Under the pieces are notes generated by a model, which did not search any database, was not told the DNA's origin, and saw only the letters and a program-made list of their open reading frames with translations. A stretch of 16,751 bases of DNA from Candidatus Saccharibacteria bacterium UBA6209 (lineage in GTDB: Bacteria > Patescibacteriota > Saccharimonadia > Saccharimonadales > Saccharimonadaceae). The translations under genes were made by a program, and so were the position numbers. The DNA is taken from the NCBI GenBank assembly GCA_905370345.1, contig CAJPKE010000016.1, positions 1 to 16,751 on the forward strand. Direction: 5' to 3'. Positions 7,246 to 12,990 of the stretch are shown piece by piece (the stretch's first letter is position 1; each line of letters begins with the position of its first letter).

Positions 7246-7657
7246 TATTCGCCCTCCATTCATCAATTAGCTCAACATCTCGTACGTCTTTTTCACGTCC
7301 ACGCCAGCTCTTCCATTTGCGCAGAAATTCCAAATCAACAAACCTCACACCATCATATTTCACCGCATAATCAAGCAAATCATCATAGCTAACAGCTTGC
7401 CCATCAAAAACCCAGCCGTCCCAAACTTCAGCCGAACCATCATCTTTTACAAAATAAAAACGCTGATTATCGTCAAACTTTTTAAGCCAATCGCCACTTT
7501 CCTCAGAGAGCTTTTTCATCAAATCAGAACTCGCCGCAAGATCAATGTCACTAGCTGGACGAATCCCCAATTGATCCAAAATCCCGCTACCAATAACAAT
7601 AATTTGATCCAACGGCAAATTCAACGCTTTCACTTTATCGGCAAAAGTTTCGCTCAT
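7238..7657 (-). CDS. Small nucleotidyltransferase-fold protein (putative)
   Basis: A 139-residue soluble protein between frr and uppS. The N-terminal half has a signature like the Pol-beta/MNT nucleotidyltransferase fold: VIGSGILDQLG (21-31), then SDIDLAAS (36-43) with the DxD pair D37/D39 after a glycine-serine turn. The C-terminal stretch LRKWKSWRGREKDVRDVELI (112-131) resembles the K...GR.KD..D segment of AbiEii-like and related nucleotidyltransferases. It is smaller than most members. The start is the TAATG overlap with the frr stop, and its own stop overlaps uppS, so it is embedded in the operon and translationally coupled. Fold assignment is inferred from motifs; the substrate (nucleotide, RNA or protein) is unknown. 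An antitoxin- or toxin-like role cannot be excluded, but no partner gene is visible. Confidence 0.7.
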   Translation of the reverse strand: MSETFADKVKALNLPLDQIIVIGSGILDQLGIRPASDIDLAASSDLMKKLSEESGDWLKKFDDNQRFYFVKDDGSAEVWDGWVFDGQAVSYDDLLDYAVKYDGVRFVDLEFLRKWKSWRGREKDVRDVELIDEWRANNE

Positions 7658-8211
7658 TAAACTGTTAAGACATCCTTTTCTTTCGCCTTAAACGCCTCGT
7701 CAATTTGCGCCTGCATCTTACTCATTAAGCCGTCAATTTCTTTCTCTACACGCTTCAAATCGTCTTCACTCAGCTCTTTATTGTCCTTCATTCTCTTAGC
7801 GTCCTTAAGAGCATCTTGGCGAATATTACGCATTGCAATTCGAGCCTCCTCAACCTTCTCGCTAACCTGTTTCACCAGTTGGTGGCGGCGCTCTTCCGTC
7901 AAAGCTGGAACTGGAACGCGAACCACTCGCCCATCGTCAGACGGATTAAAACCTAGACTTTGATTATCGCGAATTGCAGAAGAAATTGCTGTAATATTAC
8001 TCGGGTCAAATGGCGTAACTAGCAACATTTGTGCCTCTGGAGCGGTAACGTTTGCGACCTGATTAAGCGGCATTTTTGAACCGTAAGCCTCAACCATAAT
8101 GCCGTCGAGCATTCCAGCGTGCGCCCTACCCGTTCGCACCTTCTTCAATTCATCTTGAAAAAAGCTAAACGCTGCATTCATTTTTTCTTCATAAGGGTTT
8201 GTGTCGAACAT
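7657..8211 (-). CDS. frr: Ribosome recycling factor
   Basis: A 184-residue factor that, with EF-G, splits post-termination ribosomes. Length matches the family (~185). The start region ERM-like EEKMNAAFSFFQDELKKVRTGRAHAGMLDGI (9-39), with RTGRA, is the hallmark. The middle carries VTPFDPSNITAISSAIRDNQSLGFNPSDDGRVVRVPVPALTEERR, and a long C-terminal helical arm follows. GGAGG lies about 4 bases before the ATG. It is the first gene of a minus-strand operon running to proS and has its own promoter at 8237-8265. pyrH, which normally precedes frr, is absent; instead a divergent recF begins 90 bases away. Secure. Confidence 0.97.
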   Translation of the reverse strand: MFDTNPYEEKMNAAFSFFQDELKKVRTGRAHAGMLDGIMVEAYGSKMPLNQVANVTAPEAQMLLVTPFDPSNITAISSAIRDNQSLGFNPSDDGRVVRVPVPALTEERRHQLVKQVSEKVEEARIAMRNIRQDALKDAKRMKDNKELSEDDLKRVEKEIDGLMSKMQAQIDEAFKAKEKDVLTV

Positions 8212-8236
8212 ATTTCCTCCAATTTATCTATCCGTT

Positions 8237-8265
8237 ATTATATCAAACTTCAAGCGTCTTGTCTG
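8237..8265 (-). promoter_or_regulatory. Promoter of the frr-uppS-rseP-proS operon
   Basis: On the minus strand: CAGACA (8265-8260, 4 of 6 matches to the -35), a 17-base spacer, then TGA-TATAAT (TATAAT at 8242-8237). Predicted start about 8230, leaving a ~19-base leader that carries the GGAGG ribosome binding site of frr. It is back to back with the recF promoter. Confidence 0.7.
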
Positions 8266-8286
8266 CTAATTTCGCCTTACGCCCCG

Positions 8287-8295
8287 TGCTATAAT
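8287..8295 (+). promoter_or_regulatory. Extended -10 promoter for recF (leaderless)
   Basis: TGC-TATAAT ends 6 bases before the GTG at 8302, placing the predicted transcription start on the G of the start codon. No Shine-Dalgarno site and no good -35 are seen. The 10-base string GTGCTATAAT also occurs at the lysS promoter. Confidence 0.65.
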
Positions 8296-8301
8296 AACAG
8301 A

Positions 8302-9354
8302 GTGATTTCTAAGATTAAGCTATACAATTTCCGGTCTTATCATCTGCACGAAGCGACTTTTAGCAATTCTGGTACGGTAATCGTTGGACCAAATGGCACC
8401 GGCAAGACAAATCTGCTCGAGGCGGTTTATGTGGCGCTACGTGGCAGTAGTTTTCGGGGCAGCCTTAGCGATTGTATGACGCTGAACGCTCCGCAAACAA
8501 TTGTTCATCTGGAGGGCGATTTCGGCGAGCGACGTATTAAGCTAGACTCAATTTCCGGAAAAATCAACAAAGAATTCATCATCAATGACAATAAATCAAA
8601 GGTCTTAACCAGAAAAAACCGCTTGCCAGTTGTTTTATTTGAGCCAAGCGAACTAAGATTAATTTCCTCTTCACCATCCCGACGGCGCGACTTTTTGGAC
8701 GGCTTAATTGCCCGACTTGACCACAAATACGACACGGATTTAAGAGCTTTCAATCGCACTCTTTTGCAGCGCAACGAACTCTTAAAATCCCACCAAGAAG
8801 ACTCATCGATTTGGCGCGACAACCTGTTTGCTTGGGATATAAAATTTGTCCAATACGCGACCAACATTGCCCAAAAACGAGCCAAGTTTCTCCAGATAAA
8901 CGAGCCTCGCATAAAAAATTTATACGAATCTTTGGCGGGAAAAGACACACAATTATCCATCGAATATGGAGCTATTGTACCTCTGGAAAATTACGACCAA
9001 GCCCTACTAAATCGCTTAGGAAAATCCCGCGAATATGAAATGGCTACGGGCTTCACTTCGGCTGGCCCACATCGTGAAGATTTCACAATTTTCCTCCATG
9101 ATCAGCCCGCTATTAAAGTTGCTTCACGTGGCGAAATGCGCACAATTATGCTGGCATTCAAATTATTAGAACTAGAACTTCAAACAGAAGTCAGTCAATC
9201 TCGACCACTCATTTTGCTAGACGATGTTTTCTCGGAGCTAGACGCCACTCGCGAAAAACTCCTCCAAGAAACCATCCAAAATCACCAATTCATCGTCACC
9301 ACGACAGATGCGCGCCACCAAAAAGACGGCTGCTCAATAATTTCCACACAATAA
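8302..9354 (+). CDS. recF: DNA replication and repair protein RecF
   Basis: A 350-residue SMC-like ATPase that binds gapped DNA and helps load RecA with RecOR. It starts ISKIKLYNFRSY, the classic RecF opening. Walker A is GPNGTGKTNLLEA, the ABC-type signature is ASRGEMRTIMLAFKLLE near 272-288, and Walker B with D-loop is LILLDDVFSELDATR near 308-322. The GTG at 8302 was chosen because the RecF family begins exactly here and an extended -10 box ends 6 bases upstream. The frame stays open upstream to 8119, but that part overlaps frr and its promoter and is not RecF-like. The gene stands alone rather than beside dnaN and gyrB, and is convergent with tsf. Secure identity; start very likely. Confidence 0.95.
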   Translation: MISKIKLYNFRSYHLHEATFSNSGTVIVGPNGTGKTNLLEAVYVALRGSSFRGSLSDCMTLNAPQTIVHLEGDFGERRIKLDSISGKINKEFIINDNKSKVLTRKNRLPVVLFEPSELRLISSSPSRRRDFLDGLIARLDHKYDTDLRAFNRTLLQRNELLKSHQEDSSIWRDNLFAWDIKFVQYATNIAQKRAKFLQINEPRIKNLYESLAGKDTQLSIEYGAIVPLENYDQALLNRLGKSREYEMATGFTSAGPHREDFTIFLHDQPAIKVASRGEMRTIMLAFKLLELELQTEVSQSRPLILLDDVFSELDATREKLLQETIQNHQFIVTTTDARHQKDGCSIISTQ

Positions 9355-9382
9355 AAATCGGCCGCATTATTACAGCCGATTT
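9355..9382. terminator. Bidirectional intrinsic terminator between recF and tsf
   Basis: AAATCGGC and GCCGATTT form a perfect 8-bp stem with a 12-base loop, immediately after the recF stop. The minus strand runs into TTATTG and the plus strand into CTTTCC. It sits between two convergent genes and probably ends both transcripts. Confidence 0.75.
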
Positions 9383-9411
9383 CTTTCCAGAGCAATTTTC
9401 TAAACTAGGAA

Positions 9412-10008
9412 TTATTCGCTTACACCCAGCTCAATTCGCTTGAATTGACGAATAACGATGTTCTCACCCAATTTAGCGATAGCTTCTTTAACGTGTTGCT
9501 CAACAGTCTTAGAATCGTCCAAGATGTACGCCTGGCTCATAAGAACCTGCTCAGCAAAATGCTTTTTCAATTGACCTTCAACGATCTTTTCGCGCATTTC
9601 TTCAGGCTTGCTTGCCAAAGATTCGCTCGCCATAAGCTCAGCTTTAACGCGATCCATTTCCTCTGCTGGAATGTCGGCTTCAGAAACATACTTTGGGCTC
9701 ATCGCTGCAATTTGCATAGCAATTTCGTGTGCCAACGTCTTAAAGTCGTCAAGTCGAGCCACGAAGTCAGTTTCGCAGTTTACCTCAACGACAACGCCGA
9801 TTCGACCAGAATGAACATAACTTTCAATCAAACCTTCACGAGCTTCACGATCACCCTTTTTTTCAGCCTTTGTCAAACCCTTTTTGCGCATAGCCTCCAA
9901 AGCTTTATCGAAATCGCCCTCAGCTTCGACCAAAGCTTTTTTAGCGTCAGTCAAGCCTACGCCGGTCAATTCGCGCAATTTTTTAATATCGTCAACAGAA
10001 ACGCCCAT
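9412..10008 (-). CDS. tsf: Translation elongation factor Ts (short form)
   Basis: A 198-residue guanine nucleotide exchange factor for EF-Tu. The N-terminal UBA-like domain reads VDDIKKLRELTGVGLTDAKKAL, followed by EAMRKKGLTKAEKK. The core carries the NCETDFVAR motif (around 79-87), whose TDFV insert disturbs the EF-Tu Mg2+ site. The C-terminal part has QVLMSQAYILDD and ENIVIRQFKRIELG. At 198 residues it is of the short type (as in Thermus, ~196) rather than the ~280 of E. coli, so part of the dimerisation region is absent. The start lies one base after the rpsB stop, with AGGAGAAATAGG just upstream. Secure. Confidence 0.97.
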   Translation of the reverse strand: MGVSVDDIKKLRELTGVGLTDAKKALVEAEGDFDKALEAMRKKGLTKAEKKGDREAREGLIESYVHSGRIGVVVEVNCETDFVARLDDFKTLAHEIAMQIAAMSPKYVSEADIPAEEMDRVKAELMASESLASKPEEMREKIVEGQLKKHFAEQVLMSQAYILDDSKTVEQHVKEAIAKLGENIVIRQFKRIELGVSE

Positions 10009-10009
10009 C

Positions 10010-10738
10010 CTATTTCTCCTCTTTTTTAGCTGGTTTTTCTTCAGCCTTTACGCTACCTGCACCTTCAGCGACAGCTGCGGTGAAGTAATCTAATAGCAAT
10101 TGAATACCCTTAACAGCGTCGTCATTACCTGGAATTACGTAATCAATTCCTGTTGGGTTAACGTTGGTGTCAACAATTGCAAATACTGGAACGCCCAAAG
10201 TTTGAGCCTCGCGAACTGCATTTGCGTCGGTCAATGCGTCAACTACAACAACAGCGCCTGGCTTACCCATCAAATCCTTGATGCCGCCATATTTCATATT
10301 CAAGCTGTCGATTTCCTCTTGGAAGCGCTGCACTTCAAGCTTATTGTAACGCTTTTCCAAGTCACCTGAAGCCATTCGCTTTTCAAGATTCTTCAGTTTC
10401 TTAATTTGCTGAGCAATAGTTGAACCGTTAGTCAGCATACCACCAATCCAGCGCTCAACTACGTATGGCTGATTGATCTTTTCAGCTGCTTCACGAACAA
10501 CATCTTTGGCTTGCTTTTTAGTACCAACAAACAAAACCTTGCGGCCTGATGCAGCAATCTTTGTCAATTCTGGCAAAGCCTTATCCAAAGCTTCAACGGT
10601 CTTAGTCAGGTCAATAATGTGACTATCCTGACGCTTACTGTGAATATATGGCGCCATCTTTGGGTGCCAGCGGCTGGTTTTGTGTCCAAAATGAACACCT
10701 GACTCCAGCAAAGCCTTAATGTCTACCTTTACAGACAT
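10010..10738 (-). CDS. rpsB: 30S ribosomal protein uS2
   Basis: A 242-residue small-subunit protein. It begins MSVKVDIKALLESGVHFGHKTSRWHPKM, the typical S2 start, and contains HIIDLTKTVEALDKA, FVGTKKQAKDVV, RWIGGMLTN, and VVDALTDANAVREAQTLGVPVFAIVDTN. The ATG at 10738 was chosen from the S2 alignment and the AAAGGAG/AAAAGG site just upstream; a seven-codon upstream extension to 10759 would bury that site. The lysine- and glutamate-rich tail (KAEEKPAKKEEK) follows the folded domain. It forms the rpsB-tsf operon, from a promoter at 10816-10824 with a ~71-base leader. Secure. Confidence 0.97.
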   Translation of the reverse strand: MSVKVDIKALLESGVHFGHKTSRWHPKMAPYIHSKRQDSHIIDLTKTVEALDKALPELTKIAASGRKVLFVGTKKQAKDVVREAAEKINQPYVVERWIGGMLTNGSTIAQQIKKLKNLEKRMASGDLEKRYNKLEVQRFQEEIDSLNMKYGGIKDLMGKPGAVVVVDALTDANAVREAQTLGVPVFAIVDTNVNPTGIDYVIPGNDDAVKGIQLLLDYFTAAVAEGAGSVKAEEKPAKKEEK

Positions 10739-10809
10739 CCTTTTCTCCTTTTGCCTCATCCGCCCACGATTTGGAGTGTGAAACGGATTGTGTCATTAAA
10801 ATTAGTTAC
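10739..10809 (-). promoter_or_regulatory. rpsB leader with a small stem (possible autoregulatory site)
   Basis: This is the predicted 71-base 5' leader of rpsB-tsf. The strands ATCCG and CGGAT could pair (about 10773-10777 with 10753-10757), enclosing a smaller CCA/TGG stem, just before the ribosome binding site. S2 operon leaders bind S2 in several bacterial groups, but I cannot match this one to a described motif. Confidence 0.3.
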
Positions 10810-10815
10810 CTGGCA

Positions 10816-10824
10816 ATTATACCA
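10816..10824 (-). promoter_or_regulatory. Extended -10 promoter for rpsB-tsf
   Basis: The minus strand reads TGG-TATAAT. A poor -35 (TTGCAG) lies 17 bases upstream. Predicted start about 10809. Confidence 0.6.
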
Positions 10825-10847
10825 AATAATCAATAAATCTGCAAATA

Positions 10848-11834
10848 TTACTCTCTTTCTAACAATTGCCTAAATCGCGACAGACCATCGAAATTTTTGC
10901 CGTTTCGATACGGTCGCACTATATTTGCCAGTGCCGGCAGACTTAGCTCATCAATTCCCTCTCCTTTGAGAATTCCTCTTTCGATAGCACAGTACGCTAT
11001 ACCGTCAACTTCATAGCCAAATGTGTTATCAGTCGAAGAATGTATGCCCGTCACTCTACTCATACCCCCAGCATCAGGACTATTCTTGAGCACGTAGCAA
11101 GCCTCTACAGGATATATCGTTCCTCCATACTGGGAGTACGCACTTATGCCGTTATCAAGATAATCTCCACTAGCCGCCATAACCAAAACACTTGCCTCAT
11201 GGCTCTCAGGATCATTATCTACTTCAAATCCTGCAATTCGTTCCTTTACCTGATCGCCGCTAACAATCCAATCATCAAGAAATAAAATCTTAGAACTCTT
11301 GTCAATCTCACCTCTACCGCTATACACTTTCAGCCTACCTTCATATTCTTCGAATTCATCGTCTGGAAATTTAGACAAGACCAGACTTAAAATATACTGG
11401 CTACTTTTCATCTTGTTTTTAGTACGACACTGACTTAGTGAATTTCCTACGTCAATATAGACCGGCTTATTATCAACCTCCAAATGATGCCTCAGCCTTT
11501 TTGCTAACGCATTTGCTGCAAAATTTAGTTCCGGCACGCCCAAAAACGCCAATTCATCTATTAATTCTTTAGCGCAATCCTCCATATAATCAGGTAAATA
11601 ATGCTTTATCATCTCTATAAATTGCACAAAATCATTTATCGCTTCGTATTCAGTCGTTTCACATCGACTTTTCATGAACGAAGGGTCGCTCGTTTCCGTG
11701 CCCAGATAACTATCCGCTTTTACATAGACCATAAGATTATCTCGACTAGCGTCTTGAGCCTGTGATAATAACTTTGGCGGCGCCACTGGACTTAACTCAC
11801 TCAAAGCATCAAGACTAGTCGGTAACTCAATCAT
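10848..11834 (-). CDS. Unknown protein with phosphoribosyltransferase-like motif
   Basis: A 328-residue soluble protein of no family I can name. The clearest motif is KILFLDDWIVSGDQVKERI (182-200), which matches the PRPP-binding loop of type I phosphoribosyltransferases (hydrophobic strand, two acidic residues, then a small-residue loop). Upstream, YIDVGNSLSQ (126-135) could be the preceding strand and loop. An N-terminal helical region (~60-120) and a C-terminal domain rich in G, Y and S (~225-300, with CYVLKNSPDAGGMSRVTGIHSS) complete it. A leaderless-type promoter (CATAAT 6 bases before the ATG, TTGCTA at the -35) supports the start. It is divergent from rpmE and is followed by rpsB on the same strand. 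It could be an enzyme or a PRPP-binding regulator; the motif alone does not decide. Confidence 0.65.
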   Translation of the reverse strand: MIELPTSLDALSELSPVAPPKLLSQAQDASRDNLMVYVKADSYLGTETSDPSFMKSRCETTEYEAINDFVQFIEMIKHYLPDYMEDCAKELIDELAFLGVPELNFAANALAKRLRHHLEVDNKPVYIDVGNSLSQCRTKNKMKSSQYILSLVLSKFPDDEFEEYEGRLKVYSGRGEIDKSSKILFLDDWIVSGDQVKERIAGFEVDNDPESHEASVLVMAASGDYLDNGISAYSQYGGTIYPVEACYVLKNSPDAGGMSRVTGIHSSTDNTFGYEVDGIAYCAIERGILKGEGIDELSLPALANIVRPYRNGKNFDGLSRFRQLLERE

Positions 11835-11840
11835 ACCTAT

Positions 11841-11869
11841 ATTATGTCATAATTTCGCCAAAATAGCAA
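11841..11869 (-). promoter_or_regulatory. Promoter for the phosphoribosyltransferase-like gene (leaderless)
   Basis: On the minus strand: TTGCTA (11869-11864), a 17-base spacer ending in TGA, then CATAAT (11846-11841). The ATG at 11834 begins 6 bases later, on the predicted start point. No Shine-Dalgarno site. Confidence 0.55.
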
Positions 11870-11887
11870 AGTTAAGGCTACGGACTT

Positions 11888-11916
11888 TTGACATTTTCCG
11901 ATAAATTATGTACAAT
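11888..11916 (+). promoter_or_regulatory. Consensus promoter for rpmE (near-leaderless)
   Basis: TTGACA (11888-11893), a 17-base spacer, then TACAAT (11911-11916). The rpmE ATG at 11926 is 9 bases after the -10, leaving about a 3-base leader. No Shine-Dalgarno site. Confidence 0.75.
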
Positions 11917-11925
11917 TGAACAGTT

Positions 11926-12270
11926 ATGAAAAGCAGTATTCACCCACAGAACTATCGCCCTGTCGTATTTAGCGACGAACAAGCGGGCTTCGCGTTCTTG
12001 ACTCAGTCAACAGCGCAAACAACCGAAACTATCAAATGGGAAGACGGCAACGAATACCCATTGGTTAAGGTTCACATTTCATCAGCTTCACACCCATTCT
12101 TTACTGGTGAAGAAAAGATTATCGACACCGAAGGTCGTGTTGATCGCTTTAAGGCTCGTCAAGCAGCCGCTGAAGCTCGTAAAGCAGCTTTAGCAAACAA
12201 AGCAAAGAAAGCTAACGCTAAAAAAGCAGCTAAAACTGATTCTCCAAAATCAGACAAAAAGACTAAATAA
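11926..12270 (+). CDS. rpmE: 50S ribosomal protein bL31, type B-like, with basic C-terminal tail
   Basis: A 114-residue large-subunit protein. Residues 1-~76 match the zinc-free type B bL31 pattern: SIHPQNYRPVVFSDEQAG, FLTQSTAQTTETIKWEDG, YPLVKVHISSASHPFFTG and EGRVDRF. No CxxC zinc motif is present. Residues ~77-114 are a Lys/Ala-rich extension ending in a KTDSPKSDKKTK tail; typical bL31 ends near residue 80-90. The first half of the tail is probably helical and contacts RNA (inference). It is a single-gene unit with its own promoter and a terminator at 12298-12320. The gene might be called ykgM/rpmE2 in other schemes. Secure identity. Confidence 0.95.
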   Translation: MKSSIHPQNYRPVVFSDEQAGFAFLTQSTAQTTETIKWEDGNEYPLVKVHISSASHPFFTGEEKIIDTEGRVDRFKARQAAAEARKAALANKAKKANAKKAAKTDSPKSDKKTK

Positions 12271-12297
12271 TCTGACAAATTAGTCCGACAATTCAAA

Positions 12298-12320
12298 AAC
12301 CGCTCAATCACTGGGCGGTT
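12298..12320. terminator. Bidirectional terminator between rpmE and the ParB-like gene
   Basis: AACCGCTC and GGGCGGTT pair in an 8-bp stem (one T-G wobble) with a 7-base loop. It is followed by TTATTTTA on the plus strand and TTTTTGAATT on the minus strand. The two flanking genes are convergent. Confidence 0.8.
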
Positions 12321-12330
12321 TTATTTTACG

Positions 12331-12930
12331 TTAGTTCAATCTGACAATACTTATCTCGCGACACAATATTTCACGGTCTCCCCGCATCTTTGCGGCACAT
12401 AAGCGGTGAGCGCCATCCCCTTGTAAAGCTAAAAATACTCCGCCATCAGAATCCACAACAACATCTACACTGCGTATTGGAGGGCTAGTTTTCGGATTCA
12501 TTCCTGCGTATTGTCTAATAATATCGCGGCTACTTTTTCCGCCTTTCGATTCCGACGCTCGCCCTTCTCGCCAATCTTTAATCATCGGTGCAGCCACAAA
12601 TAGTTCAACCGGCAACGGAATATCAGATCCCGGAATCGCTCTCATATCAGGCCACTCACCCTCATATATAGATATTTTCGTTTCACTGGCAATATTATCT
12701 TTAATTAATTTATTTAAATAGCGTAGTGAAACTGGCTCCTCTATTGGATGAGCGTCAATCTTAAACAAACTCTTCACAATCAAATCAACTCTCGGATCGT
12801 TTGCTGGGATATCCTCTGGAAGGTCTTCAATGCATTGCACCAGCTCAGATGATTTTCCAACGTCGCAAAGCGCCAACTTATCAGCATTTTCATAAACCAA
12901 ATCACGCGAATCAACCTTGCATTCTCTCAT
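12331..12930 (-). CDS. Unknown protein with ParB/sulfiredoxin-like C-terminal motif
   Basis: A 199-residue soluble protein, rich in acidic residues in its first third. The C-terminal segment VFLALQGDGAHRLCAAKMRG (165-184), followed by a short strand (EISIVRL), matches the DG-HR-A-A pattern of ParB/sulfiredoxin-fold domains, in which this loop binds a nucleotide. The rest (1-150) is unassigned. The ATG at 12930 was chosen because a TTGACA-17-TATTAT promoter ends 9 bases upstream, the same distance as at rpmE and prfA. Upstream in-frame starts (ATG at 12939, TTG at 12948) lie upstream of the predicted start of transcription or in the promoter itself. It is divergent from prfA and convergent with rpmE. 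A role in DNA binding, nucleotide hydrolysis or regulation is possible, but none is shown. Confidence 0.65.
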   Translation of the reverse strand: MRECKVDSRDLVYENADKLALCDVGKSSELVQCIEDLPEDIPANDPRVDLIVKSLFKIDAHPIEEPVSLRYLNKLIKDNIASETKISIYEGEWPDMRAIPGSDIPLPVELFVAAPMIKDWREGRASESKGGKSSRDIIRQYAGMNPKTSPPIRSVDVVVDSDGGVFLALQGDGAHRLCAAKMRGDREILCREISIVRLN

Positions 12931-12939
12931 TATGTCCAT

Positions 12940-12968
12940 ATAATACAATACTAAGAAACATTTGTCAA
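12940..12968 (-). promoter_or_regulatory. Consensus promoter for the ParB-like gene (near-leaderless)
   Basis: On the minus strand: TTGACA (12968-12963), a 17-base spacer, then TATTAT (12945-12940). The chosen ATG is 9 bases downstream. A short inverted repeat, ACATT-TGTC-AATGT (12958-12971), covers the -35 and lies just before the prfA -10; it could be an operator. Confidence 0.7.
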
Positions 12969-12972
12969 TGTA

Positions 12973-12981
12973 TGATATAAT
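12973..12981 (+). promoter_or_regulatory. Extended -10 promoter for prfA (near-leaderless)
   Basis: TGA-TATAAT ends 9 bases before the prfA ATG at 12991, so the leader would be about 3 bases. No Shine-Dalgarno site and no -35 are seen. It lies a few bases upstream of the divergent promoter at 12940-12968. Confidence 0.6.
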
Positions 12982-12990
12982 TTTATAGAT

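Noticed and set aside
7246..7266. Seven-residue N-terminal extension of uppS
   Set aside because: GGAGGG lies within it, so the ATG at 7245 with 7-base spacing is preferred.
8119..8301. Longer recF reading frame starting at 8119
   Set aside because: It overlaps frr and the divergent promoters, and the added 61 residues are not RecF-like; the leaderless GTG at 8302 fits the family start.
9445..10029. 194-residue plus-strand open frame over tsf
   Set aside because: It is antisense to tsf, begins without a ribosome binding site, and has an unprotein-like residue mix rich in Phe, Ser and Asn.
10739..10759. Seven-residue N-terminal extension of rpsB
   Set aside because: It would include the Shine-Dalgarno site, and the S2 family begins at the downstream ATG.
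12931..12948. Upstream starts (ATG at 12939, TTG at 12948) for the ParB-like gene
   Set aside because: The predicted start point lies downstream of both, so they would not be transcribed. The ATG at 12930 follows the -10 at the same 9-base spacing as rpmE and prfA.
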